NCBI GenBank assembly: GCA_016787085.1
Contig: JAEUVJ010000059.1
Coordinates: 1-64,000, forward strand
Origin: Chitinophagaceae bacterium
GTDB lineage: Bacteria; Bacteroidota; Bacteroidia; Chitinophagales; Chitinophagaceae
Direction: 5' to 3'
DNA: 64,000 nt
The notes under the pieces: model-generated
Seen by the model: only the letters and a program-made list of their open reading frames with translations
The model's database searches: none
What the model was told of the DNA's origin: nothing
Translations under genes and position numbers: made by a program
Shown: positions 24,845 to 33,639 of the stretch, piece after piece
How positions within the stretch are numbered: the first letter of the stretch is position 1
How the letters are laid out: every line of letters starts with the position of its first letter

Positions 24845-26791
24845 TCATTTCACCTCCATTAGTAAAAACTGGTATGGCTCAATAACGAGATACTCATGAT
24901 CATACCCTACCTGGTATTCCTTTTCCTGCCAGTGGTCAAATAATACATGCGGTTCTGCACCATGTTCTTTGAAAGCATGCCAGGTAACATAAGAGGGTTT
25001 ATCTAAGAAATTAAAAAGACAGTATAGCTTCTGGTCCTCAAAGGTGCGAAGATAGCCGGCTACATGAATATTATGCGGCGTCAGCCAGGTCAGGTTCTTA
25101 TAATCACCGACCGCAAATATTTTCCTGCGTAAAGTGATCAGTCTCTGTGTTGCTGAAAATATCCGCTGTTCCGTTGTCCCGGCCTTATCTATATTCTTAT
25201 TCTTTTTCCAGTCAATCACCGGGCGGTGCATCCAGCGGTTGTCATAACTTTTGCCGGGATCGTTCAAATAGGAATAATCATTGGTATAACCGGCTTCATC
25301 TCCATAAAAGATCATCGGTACGCCGCCAATGAAAAAGCTATGCGCCTGCATCAGGATGATACGGCGGATCGCATAGTCAATGGCTGTTTCATCTTTGGCG
25401 ATGATAGCATTTTCCAGTCCGCATAAGGAGGCCAGCGAGCCACTGATGCGGGCATCATTGGTCTTGGGGTTTACAGAGAACAGCGCCCCTTTGGCTGGCG
25501 TGTGGGAATGATTGCCCGAATAATAATCCTTTAAAAAACGGCGATGTTCAAACGGATTAAACCCGGCCTGCCGTATCATATAGTCATCATATCCGAGACC
25601 AATATCATCATGACAACGGGTATAGGTGATCCAGGAAGTGCCATAAGGTTTTTGTAATATCTCATGCTGTGCCGCCAGCATCACCCGTGTGTCAGCTGTG
25701 GCCAGTGCATCCCATTGCAGGGCCATGTGGGTAGCATTATAGGCAAAATCACATTCTTTCGCTGTATATAATCCTGTGCCAAAATACTTCATGATCTCTT
25801 TCGGTGCTACAATCGCTTCGCCCAATAAAGCCATACCCGGCGCTGCTACCTGCACACATTGTTTGATCAGTCGCAGCAGTGTATGGGCCTGTGGCAGGTT
25901 CTGACAGGTAGTACCCAGCTGTTTCCAGATAAAAGCCGGCGCATCTATGCGAAGAACATCCACACCAAGGTTTGCATAGAAAAAAATATTTTCCAGCATA
26001 GAAAGGAACACTTCCGGGTTGGTATAGTTCAGGTCCCATTGATAGCGGTGAAAGACTGTCATTACCCACTTCTTCATCTCTGCGTTGTACGTAAAGTTGC
26101 CTGGAGAACTTTCAGGAAATATCTCCGGCATGGTCCTGTCATACTCATCCGGCAGCCGTCTGTCATCAAACATATAGAAATACTGCTGGTACTGCTTATC
26201 GCCTTTCCTGGCCTTTATCGCCCACTCATGCTGATGAGAAGTATGGTTCAATACAATATCCAGCATCAGGTACATGCCCTTCTGCTGCATCCGCTGCTGC
26301 AGGCGTTGCAGGTCTTCGAGTGTACCAAAACGTGTATCTACTTTTCTGAAGTCAGAGACTGCATAGCCGCCGTCGCTTTCACCTTCCGGACTTTCAAACA
26401 CCGGCATCAGATGGAGGAAATTAACTCTCAGTTTTTTAAAATACTCCAGTTTCCCTTCCAGTCCCTTTATACTTCCGCAAAAACGGTCCACATACAAACT
26501 CATCCCGGTGATCTCATTACTCAGGAACCAGTTACCCTTCATTTCTTTTTCTTCATCTCTCTGCCGCAACACAGCCGACCGGTTGATATAGGAACGGGTG
26601 ATCAAACTGATCAATTTTTCAAAATACTCAGGACTGCGTGGTTGGTTGCCGTAGAGATCACGGAACAATGCGTCAATAGCCGTAGCATTGGCAATAAAAC
26701 GGGTAAAGAACATATTGTCTTCCCCGGCCATATCTATCTCCCCGGCGTGAAGAGCTTCGTTGATATGAGTATGTAATAGGCGGTTATACAC
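24845..26791 (-). CDS. Amylosucrase (GH13 subfamily 4)
   Basis: The 648-residue protein has the amylosucrase layout: an all-helical N-terminal domain (~1-90), then a TIM barrel with QWDLNYTNPEVF, NLGVDVLRIDAPAFIWKQLGT (nucleophile Asp283), LLGEAIV (acid Glu325) and RCHDDIG (Asp395). These positions are close to Asp286, Glu328 and Asp393 of Neisseria amylosucrase. Known reaction: sucrose to fructose plus alpha-1,4-glucan, with some hydrolysis. No signal peptide, so cytoplasmic. The start appears to be GTG at 26791, 9 bases after the fructokinase stop; ATG at residue 21 is an alternative. A sucrose-hydrolase activity cannot be excluded. Confidence 0.88.
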   Translation of the reverse strand: MYNRLLHTHINEALHAGEIDMAGEDNMFFTRFIANATAIDALFRDLYGNQPRSPEYFEKLISLITRSYINRSAVLRQRDEEKEMKGNWFLSNEITGMSLYVDRFCGSIKGLEGKLEYFKKLRVNFLHLMPVFESPEGESDGGYAVSDFRKVDTRFGTLEDLQRLQQRMQQKGMYLMLDIVLNHTSHQHEWAIKARKGDKQYQQYFYMFDDRRLPDEYDRTMPEIFPESSPGNFTYNAEMKKWVMTVFHRYQWDLNYTNPEVFLSMLENIFFYANLGVDVLRIDAPAFIWKQLGTTCQNLPQAHTLLRLIKQCVQVAAPGMALLGEAIVAPKEIMKYFGTGLYTAKECDFAYNATHMALQWDALATADTRVMLAAQHEILQKPYGTSWITYTRCHDDIGLGYDDYMIRQAGFNPFEHRRFLKDYYSGNHSHTPAKGALFSVNPKTNDARISGSLASLCGLENAIIAKDETAIDYAIRRIILMQAHSFFIGGVPMIFYGDEAGYTNDYSYLNDPGKSYDNRWMHRPVIDWKKNKNIDKAGTTEQRIFSATQRLITLRRKIFAVGDYKNLTWLTPHNIHVAGYLRTFEDQKLYCLFNFLDKPSYVTWHAFKEHGAEPHVLFDHWQEKEYQVGYDHEYLVIEPYQFLLMEVK

Positions 26792-26800
26792 TCCTGTAAT

Positions 26801-27754
26801 TTATTTAAAGATATCGCTGCTCAGGTGCTTGAATGCTTCCATCGCCCCGAGATACTCACAGGTACGGGCGCCGGCCTTATTAGCATTAGCTACGATCCTC
26901 TTCCAGGTGTCTGCAGGCAATGTTTTCATTTCAGTGACAGTATAGGCATTTAACTGATATAACATAGCTCCGACAAAGGCATCGCCGGCCCCTGTTGTAT
27001 CCACGGGTTTTACCGGTATGCTGGGAATGATTTCCGTTAGGCCATTATATCCGAGCATTGTACCCTCCTTACCAAGAGTAATGGCGAATACCGCATTGGT
27101 TTTTTTGAGTAATATGCCTGCTGCTGCATGTACTGAGAAAGCGCCGGTAAGCAGCATCGCTTCTTCATCACTTACTTTGAAGAAATGGCAGGAGCGCAGA
27201 AAGTTCCACGACTGGTCAATAAAGGATTGGATATTGTCATGAAAGAGCAGGTGCCGGTAGTTGGGATCAAAACTGATGAAAATGCTTTTCTCTAATGCTC
27301 TTTGCAGTAAGCCGGTATAAGCTGCCTGCAGCGGGCCCGGTAAAAACGCAGTGGCTGATCCGAAATGAATGACGGACACATCATCCAGATCAATACTTTC
27401 TATGTCCGTCCGGCTTAAATATCCATCTGCCCCCCGGTTAAAATAAAAATCCCTTTCCCCGTGTTCCATCAGCGACACAAAAGCCAGCGTGGTAAAATGA
27501 TCTTTGTCTTTCATGATCCATTTGTCAGAAACACCAAATGATTTCATCACATCAACCAGGTGTTTTCCGAAAGGATCAGCGCCGACTTTAGCAGCCAGTT
27601 CTACCTGGCCACCCAATGCAGCAATAGCAGCCGCTACATTAGTTGGTGCCCCGCCAGGTTTTTTCAGAAAATTCTGGCCATCAGACAATAATTTTCCTTT
27701 GTCCGTGCAGATCATATCTATCAGCGCTTCTCCGATACAAAGTATTTTTTTCAT
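26801..27754 (-). CDS. scrK: Fructokinase (PfkB family)
   Basis: The 317-residue protein has the ribokinase/PfkB fold: GEALIDMICTD at the start, KKPGGAPTNVAAAIAALGG as signature 1, and VDTTGAGDAF as signature 2 with the catalytic base Asp258. Fructokinase phosphorylates fructose to fructose-6-phosphate with ATP. It is placed between a sucrose-type transporter and an amylosucrase, which releases fructose; this fixes the likely substrate. The three genes are separated by 9 and 32 bases and should be one operon. Confidence 0.9.
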   Translation of the reverse strand: MKKILCIGEALIDMICTDKGKLLSDGQNFLKKPGGAPTNVAAAIAALGGQVELAAKVGADPFGKHLVDVMKSFGVSDKWIMKDKDHFTTLAFVSLMEHGERDFYFNRGADGYLSRTDIESIDLDDVSVIHFGSATAFLPGPLQAAYTGLLQRALEKSIFISFDPNYRHLLFHDNIQSFIDQSWNFLRSCHFFKVSDEEAMLLTGAFSVHAAAGILLKKTNAVFAITLGKEGTMLGYNGLTEIIPSIPVKPVDTTGAGDAFVGAMLYQLNAYTVTEMKTLPADTWKRIVANANKAGARTCEYLGAMEAFKHLSSDIFK

Positions 27755-27786
27755 ACGCCAGCCCCTGTAAGGAGTTTTATGATGAC

Positions 27787-29130
27787 CTAATGTACCAGTC
27801 CATGTACGATCTCATCCACGCTTCCTTCCACCCTCTTCTTCATCTTTATCAGTAATACGCATAAAGATGCAAGAATAAGAAGAATGCCTGCTAAGGTAAT
27901 AGCATTCGTGGGATCGTTCCTCAGCCATGACTCATAATACAATGGAATAGTAAATGTTTCGAGCAGCATGGGTATCACGATAAACATATTGAAGATGCCC
28001 ATATACACACCTGTTCTTTCGGGCGGTATGCTGCCGGCCAGCATGATGTAAGGATTGCCCATCATGCTGGCCCATGAAAGCCCCATCCCGATCATGGGAA
28101 TGAACAAAAGGTTTTTGTCTTGTATATGCGGAATAGCCAGTAAGCCGGCTCCTGCCAGGAAAAGACAGGCCATGTGAATGTATTTCGGTCCATATTTCCG
28201 TGCCAGCCATGCCAGCCCGAATGCAGATACAAAAGCGACACCATTGTAAAAGGCACCCATGGGCCCTACCCACAACTCTGCTTTTCTGAACAGCGGGCTT
28301 TCCGCATCCACTGTATTGTAGAGCGATTTGGAAAGGCATTTGGCAATGTATTGCCAGTAAATGAACATCGCATACCAGCTAAAGAGCATCATCGGTCCCA
28401 TCAGTTTCATGGTCATCGGCATTTCTTTAAAGGCCAGGTATATTTCTTTGAAAGTAGCGCCAACACCTTTGGGCGATCGCCGTATCTTCTGCTTTTCTTC
28501 TTCCGTCAAAGGGATCTCTTTTGTAGTCTTTAATGTCCACAGGATAGAACCGATAGACACCACCGCGCCGATCATAAAAGCGATATAGGTTGTCAGCGGT
28601 ATCCTGCCTACCCTGGATGATTCGGAAAAGGCCAGCAAGTTGATCAGAAGAAAAGGCGTGAGATACGACAAGGTTTGTCCCAGCCCGGTAAAAGCGCTTT
28701 GCGTTAAAAAACCAATGGAATGCTGACTTTTGTCTAACTTATCACTGACAAAAGCCCGATAAGGCTCTTGCGTAATATTATTAGCTGCATCCAATATCCA
28801 GAGTATACTGGCCGCCATCCATACGGAACTGCTATGCGGCATGGCGAACAGGGCGAGGCTGCAGAAAATAGCTCCGATCAGGAAGTAAGGTGTTCTTCGT
28901 CCCCATCTCGTGATTGTCTTATCGCTCAATGCGCCAATGATCGGCTGAACGATCAGCCCTGTCATAGGCCCGGCCAGCCACAGATAAGGCAGTTTGCTTT
29001 CTTCAGCCCCCAGGTAAGAGTAAATAGGGCTCATATTGGCTTGCTGTAAACCAAAACTGTACTGCAATCCAAAGAACCCGAAATTCATATTGATGATCTG
29101 CCAGAAACTGAGCCGGGGCTTGAAAGACAT
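27787..29130 (-). CDS. MFS/GPH-type sucrose (alpha-glucoside) transporter
   Basis: The 447-residue protein has about 12 membrane segments and the SLC45/GPH-like blocks LSFWQIINMNFGFFGLQYSFGLQQANMSPIYSYLGA, PIIGALSDKTITRWGRRTPYF and AANNITQEPYRAFVSDKL. These are typical of Bacteroidota maltose/sucrose proton symporters. Context with fructokinase and amylosucrase points to sucrose. The frame opens with TTG at 29136, but ATG at 29130 is preferred. A perfect LacI-type operator lies 73 bases upstream of the start, so the operon is probably LacI-repressed. Confidence 0.87.
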   Translation of the reverse strand: MSFKPRLSFWQIINMNFGFFGLQYSFGLQQANMSPIYSYLGAEESKLPYLWLAGPMTGLIVQPIIGALSDKTITRWGRRTPYFLIGAIFCSLALFAMPHSSSVWMAASILWILDAANNITQEPYRAFVSDKLDKSQHSIGFLTQSAFTGLGQTLSYLTPFLLINLLAFSESSRVGRIPLTTYIAFMIGAVVSIGSILWTLKTTKEIPLTEEEKQKIRRSPKGVGATFKEIYLAFKEMPMTMKLMGPMMLFSWYAMFIYWQYIAKCLSKSLYNTVDAESPLFRKAELWVGPMGAFYNGVAFVSAFGLAWLARKYGPKYIHMACLFLAGAGLLAIPHIQDKNLLFIPMIGMGLSWASMMGNPYIMLAGSIPPERTGVYMGIFNMFIVIPMLLETFTIPLYYESWLRNDPTNAITLAGILLILASLCVLLIKMKKRVEGSVDEIVHGLVH

Positions 29131-29203
29131 ATACAATCGTTTAGTGGGTTAAAATACAAAAACAGTCCGGGCATATAACCGGTACAACAGGAGCATAAAT
29201 TTT

Positions 29204-29215
29204 GCAAACGTTTGC
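29204..29215. promoter_or_regulatory. Perfect LacI-type operator for the sucrose operon
   Basis: GCAAACGTTTGC is a perfect 12-bp palindrome with the central CG step typical of LacI/PurR-family operators. It lies 73 bases upstream of the transporter start on the minus strand and 105 bases upstream of the GyrI-like gene on the plus strand. Two LacI genes in the window are candidate regulators. Confidence 0.75.
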
Positions 29216-29320
29216 TGTGAGGAAATTAACAACCCTATCTATAGACTTATTTGACTGCCTGCCTGCAATGGATAAATCAAAAAGCATCTATTTTTACCGT
29301 CCATATTTTAAGCGGATACT

Positions 29321-30280
29321 ATGTTCAGAAAAAGGAAATTCTTATTGACAGCTGTTATTCTTTTACTGACTGCATTCATCTTCTACTCAGGTTTTGTAGT
29401 ACGCAGTTACAGTTACCAGGTTACCGTTCCTTATCCGATGCTGAAAACAGGGGAACAGTTCAATACGCCCAAAAGAGTGGTCCGCTGGTACCTGCCATTT
29501 GCCACCGATGATACGGCTAAAAGAAATGTATTGGACAAAAACTCAAAATATATCACTGCCGGAGAATACGCATTGGAGATAACCGAGCCTTCCACCATCA
29601 GCGCAGTTTTGCGGTCAGCTTTCAGGAATACCACCAAAGAATTTCTTTTTACGGCAGCATCTGATCCGGCAGATATGAGTTCCTGTACTGTCACCATGAA
29701 CTGGCGAAGCACTTTGTTCTCCCGCTGGACTGATAAAGGAGGCCTGGAAGAAAAAGCGAAACTCAGTTTAGAGAATCTGAAAACTTTCATGGAAGACACC
29801 AGGCAATTTTATGGCTACGAGATCGAACGGACAACTGTAGCCGATACTTCTTTCCTGTTTTTATCCGTTACTGTACCTACAGCTGAAAAAAGAAAAGCCA
29901 CCAAAGATCTCTTTGACCGGCTGATAGCTTATGCACAGGAAAAAGGTGCCGGTTATACAAGTACCCGCATATTTTATTCAACGCCTTATGGCAAAGACCA
30001 GCTGATGCTTTTTGCCAGTATCGGTATTACCAACAGGGTACAGACAGCGCCTGGTGAACCCTTTCAATATAAGAAGATGCCGCTGGGAAAAAATTTGCTT
30101 ACGGCTACATACCAGGGGCCATACGGTGAAGTAGCCAAAGCCTATACCGCTTTGGAAAATTTTAAAACCGATCATAAGCTGACCAGTATGGCTATACCCT
30201 ATCAGCAGTTTTTGAGCGATGGATATGATTTTGCAGAGGACCAGGTAGTGCAGATGAAAGTGTATTATCCTGTTTTCTGA
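29321..30280 (+). CDS. Membrane-anchored protein with a GyrI-like effector-binding domain
   Basis: The 319-residue protein has one N-terminal membrane segment (residues ~7-27, LLTAVILLLTAFIFYSGFVV). A central region resembles a SRPBCC/polyketide-cyclase-like fold (TMNWRSTLFSRWTDKGG), and the C-terminal ~130 residues look like a GyrI/AraC-effector domain (LLTATYQGPYGEVAKAYTALENF ... VVQMKVYYPVF). GyrI-like domains bind small molecules or peptides; the ligand here is unknown. There is no DNA-binding domain. It is divergent from the sucrose operon and ends 2 bases from the converging UnbV gene. Confidence 0.6.
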   Translation: MFRKRKFLLTAVILLLTAFIFYSGFVVRSYSYQVTVPYPMLKTGEQFNTPKRVVRWYLPFATDDTAKRNVLDKNSKYITAGEYALEITEPSTISAVLRSAFRNTTKEFLFTAASDPADMSSCTVTMNWRSTLFSRWTDKGGLEEKAKLSLENLKTFMEDTRQFYGYEIERTTVADTSFLFLSVTVPTAEKRKATKDLFDRLIAYAQEKGAGYTSTRIFYSTPYGKDQLMLFASIGITNRVQTAPGEPFQYKKMPLGKNLLTATYQGPYGEVAKAYTALENFKTDHKLTSMAIPYQQFLSDGYDFAEDQVVQMKVYYPVF

Positions 30281-30282
30281 GA

Positions 30283-33200
30283 TCAGCGTTTCCTGATCAC
30301 CATCAGGCTGTCCTCATTACGGGCTATGATAAAGGCTTCCTGGCCACCGCTGATCATGATCTTGCGTATATGTCTTGCTTCCCCTTTTATATACAGCCCC
30401 GGTATCTGTTCATAGCGGAATATTCCATTACCCTGGTTGATGAGTAAAGAACCCGGGTCAGCATCATATCGCCCCATCTGGATATTATTCGGATAAAAGT
30501 TTCCTGCCAGCAAAATATCAGGTAAATCATCTCCATTGACGTCAGCCACTACAGCATCCCTGTAAGACGTCAACTGCGCCTGCCAGGGCAGCGGAACTAC
30601 TGTAAAGTTCATTTTGCCATCATTGATCAGCACGGCATTGGTAAAATAATCTGCAGATAATAGGTCAGCCTTTTTCAGCGCTTCAGATCCGAATACATCT
30701 TTCAATGCGGCTTTGGCAAAATCTTCTGCATACAGGAACTTTTTTTTCAGCGAAGGCATTTGTTTTTCCAGATCACTTTTATTGGCAAATGGTAGTTCTT
30801 TTCCCTGCAGGTAGTAGGTGATTACCTGCTCCTTCTTTTCATTATTATCAAAATCATAATAATAAAGCCGTACCGGCTCATCCGCCGAAGCCCGCAGGCG
30901 ACTGTTGAGGCCCTGGTTACCGGCAATGAGGTCCGTATCCCCATCATTATCTATATCACAGGGCAGTGCAAAATTCCACCAGCCTTTTTTTTCCGTGATG
31001 TACTTTTTTGCGAGACGGCCGCCATTATTCATAAAGGCACAGAGGCCGCCCCACTCCAATGATAAGACAAGATCATTATCCCCGTCATTATCCATATCAG
31101 TCCAGAAAGCATGTTTGACAAAACCTGCATTCTTCAATTCAGGAGCATACTGAAGCGTCATATCCGTAAATCGTCCTTTTCCGTCGTTCACTAAAAGATA
31201 AGAGGGAGGTACTTTGCCATATTCCCATGGCACAGACCTGCCGCCGATAAAAAGATCAATGTACCCGTCACGGTTAACATCAGCCGCCACTACGCAGGAA
31301 GCCGTTACATAGATCTCTTCAAAAGCATCTGTTTTTTTTGTTAACAGGCTTTTCCCATCATTCAGGTAAACTCTCGGCAATAAATATTCGCTCTTACCAT
31401 AATACTCATTACCACCGCTGGCGACCACCAGGTCCATCGCGCCATCACCATTTACATCGGTTATACAGGCGTCTGTATCTTCCCAGGTACTGTCGTTATC
31501 CAACGACGGCTGATCTGACCTTTTGAAATCGCCGTTGGACTGCTGAAAAAACAAAGCGCTTTTATTCCCTTTGGAAGATCCAGCAAACACATCATCAAGA
31601 CCATCTCCATTTATATCGCCTGTTACCAGCGCCGGGCCTTCGCGGGAAAGCATAAAGGGGATAAGCGGCTCCCGGTCGAACTCTACAAAAGGATTTTCAT
31701 CATGTTTGTATAAAAGGCCGGTTTCATCCGTTATGTTCCGGAAACTATAAGATCTTGCCTGGTAAAAGTCTTTTACTGTTGCATAGTCAAAATCCGGGAG
31801 ACCTTTTTTATAGATAAACTTTTGATGTAACGAGTCGCGGTTCAAGGTCACCCGCTGAAAAGTATTATCCGGCCATACCAGGAAAGCTGAATCAACAGGA
31901 TGATCACCGATGGCCGCTTGCAGTGGTACTTCCATAGCCGATTGAAAGCCTCTGACGGGATATTTTTCAAACGTAAGGATACTGCTATCAGAAAAACAGA
32001 TGAACCTGGCGCCGACAGCATTCCTGTTACCGGCATTGCCTTCGAGTACCAGTTGTAAGGCAGGCCTTCCGTTTGTCTTCTCAGTATTGTTCCGGTAAAT
32101 CAATACCGGTTCATCAATATTATTGACAACAATATCCAAGTCACCATCATTGTCCAGGTCTGCATATACGGCGCCATTAGAATACGTATCCCTGTCTCCT
32201 TTAATGAGTGTATGGGCATCTTCAAAAGCCGCATTTCCTTTATTAATAAAAAACCGGTTGGGCAGTTTTATCTGCGGAAACTTATCTATGAGCGCCATGT
32301 CCTTGTACCCGACCTGATCAACCCGGATCTTTATTTGCAGTTCATCATTGGATACATAGTTTACATAGTCAATATCATTTAACCGCTTAGGTATGCCATT
32401 GGAAACAAAGAGGTCTTTCAGCCCGTCATTATTAAAATCCATCCACAAAGTGGCCCACGACCAGTCTGTAGCATAGATACCAGAATACAACCCTGTCTCA
32501 CTGAAAAGACCATTGCGCTGGTTCAGTTGCAGTGTATTCCTGGCATATTGATGATTATACCCGTTTCTTATTTTTATCTGGAACGTATTGTACTCATCTT
32601 CTCCCAGCGATCTTCGTAGAATATATGGGTCTGAGGGCAACATATCCGCTGCTATGATATCCGGGTAGCCGTCATTATTAATATCCGCCGCATCTACGCC
32701 CATCGAAAACTGGCTGGTGTGCATCATACTGCGGGTGAGCTCTTCGGTAAACCCACCCTCCCTGTTATTGATATAGAGATAATCGTTTTCATGAAAATCG
32801 TTACCGATATATATATCCGGGTAACCGTCTGTGTTAATATCAGATACTACGATACCCAGTCCGTAGCCAATGACAGACCGGTTAATGCCTGCCTTCCCGG
32901 AAACATCTGAAAAATGGCCTCCGTCATTGCGGAACAGGTAATCACCAGACAGGGAATCATAGGACCCTTCATAGCTATTTCGCGGGGCGAATGTACTATT
33001 GTAGCGGAGAGAATGATTCAACAGGAACATATCCAGGTCACCGTCGAGATCATAATCGAAGAATGCCGCCTGTGTGCTAAACCCGGAAAAAGCCAGTCCA
33101 TACACAACGGCTTCATCCTGGTAGAACGGGATCCCGTTCCTTATCCCTTTACAGATCAGCAACTGGTTGCGGCTTTTCAATGTTTCGTAGCGGCCTACCC

Positions 33201-33630
33201 GGCAAACATAAATATCCAGCAGGCCATCATCATTCACATCAGCCACCGATACCCCGGTTGACCATCCTCCATCATCAGGAATGCCGGCCTGGGTAGTTAC
33301 ATCTTCAAATTGCAACCCTCCTTTATTCAGGTACATTTTGTTCTGTGACTGATTGGAGGCAAAAAAAAGATCAACCTTTCCGTCATTATTGAAATCTCCT
33401 GCACCTGTACCCGCCCCATTATAGAAATACATATACTTCAGCATATTGAAACCGGGCGTAGCGGTGAGCCGGTTGGTAAAAGCCAGGCCTGTTTGCTGCT
33501 GGTCCAACACTTCAAACAAATAATAAGAAGGCTGTGCCGGCTCCTGCTTACAGCCGGGTACAAACAATATGGCCACAACCATCAACAGGAGTCCACATAT
33601 TTTTTTACTGTAATGTTTGATCTGGTTCAA
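30283..33630 (-). CDS. VCBS/FG-GAP repeat lipoprotein with UnbV (ASPIC) domain, second copy
   Basis: This 1115-residue lipoprotein (lipid Cys27 in FVPGC) is built of FG-GAP/VCBS repeats with calcium-binding DxNxDGxxD loops (DFNNDGKVDLFF, DVNDDGLLDIYV, DINTDGYPDIYI, DLDNDGDLDIVV). A central ASPIC/UnbV domain contains GNRNAVGARF near residue 540. Such proteins form beta-propellers on the cell surface; CRTAC1-like relatives have no settled function. The start is TTG at 33630, since the first in-frame ATG would lose the positive n-region. It follows the related gene at 33640 by 9 bases, downstream of SusC/SusD. Confidence 0.85.
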   Translation of the reverse strand: MNQIKHYSKKICGLLLMVVAILFVPGCKQEPAQPSYYLFEVLDQQQTGLAFTNRLTATPGFNMLKYMYFYNGAGTGAGDFNNDGKVDLFFASNQSQNKMYLNKGGLQFEDVTTQAGIPDDGGWSTGVSVADVNDDGLLDIYVCRVGRYETLKSRNQLLICKGIRNGIPFYQDEAVVYGLAFSGFSTQAAFFDYDLDGDLDMFLLNHSLRYNSTFAPRNSYEGSYDSLSGDYLFRNDGGHFSDVSGKAGINRSVIGYGLGIVVSDINTDGYPDIYIGNDFHENDYLYINNREGGFTEELTRSMMHTSQFSMGVDAADINNDGYPDIIAADMLPSDPYILRRSLGEDEYNTFQIKIRNGYNHQYARNTLQLNQRNGLFSETGLYSGIYATDWSWATLWMDFNNDGLKDLFVSNGIPKRLNDIDYVNYVSNDELQIKIRVDQVGYKDMALIDKFPQIKLPNRFFINKGNAAFEDAHTLIKGDRDTYSNGAVYADLDNDGDLDIVVNNIDEPVLIYRNNTEKTNGRPALQLVLEGNAGNRNAVGARFICFSDSSILTFEKYPVRGFQSAMEVPLQAAIGDHPVDSAFLVWPDNTFQRVTLNRDSLHQKFIYKKGLPDFDYATVKDFYQARSYSFRNITDETGLLYKHDENPFVEFDREPLIPFMLSREGPALVTGDINGDGLDDVFAGSSKGNKSALFFQQSNGDFKRSDQPSLDNDSTWEDTDACITDVNGDGAMDLVVASGGNEYYGKSEYLLPRVYLNDGKSLLTKKTDAFEEIYVTASCVVAADVNRDGYIDLFIGGRSVPWEYGKVPPSYLLVNDGKGRFTDMTLQYAPELKNAGFVKHAFWTDMDNDGDNDLVLSLEWGGLCAFMNNGGRLAKKYITEKKGWWNFALPCDIDNDGDTDLIAGNQGLNSRLRASADEPVRLYYYDFDNNEKKEQVITYYLQGKELPFANKSDLEKQMPSLKKKFLYAEDFAKAALKDVFGSEALKKADLLSADYFTNAVLINDGKMNFTVVPLPWQAQLTSYRDAVVADVNGDDLPDILLAGNFYPNNIQMGRYDADPGSLLINQGNGIFRYEQIPGLYIKGEARHIRKIMISGGQEAFIIARNEDSLMVIRKR

Positions 33631-33639
33631 AAGGTCGGG

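Noticed and set aside
25859..26776. 305-codon frame antisense to the amylosucrase gene
   Set aside because: It lies wholly within a gene whose catalytic motifs are clear on the other strand; the translation has no recognisable domain.
24845..26791. Alternative call of trehalose synthase or sucrose phosphorylase for the GH13 protein
   Set aside because: The N-terminal helical domain, the QWDLNYTNPEVF and FIWKQLGT blocks and the catalytic positions fit amylosucrase much better.
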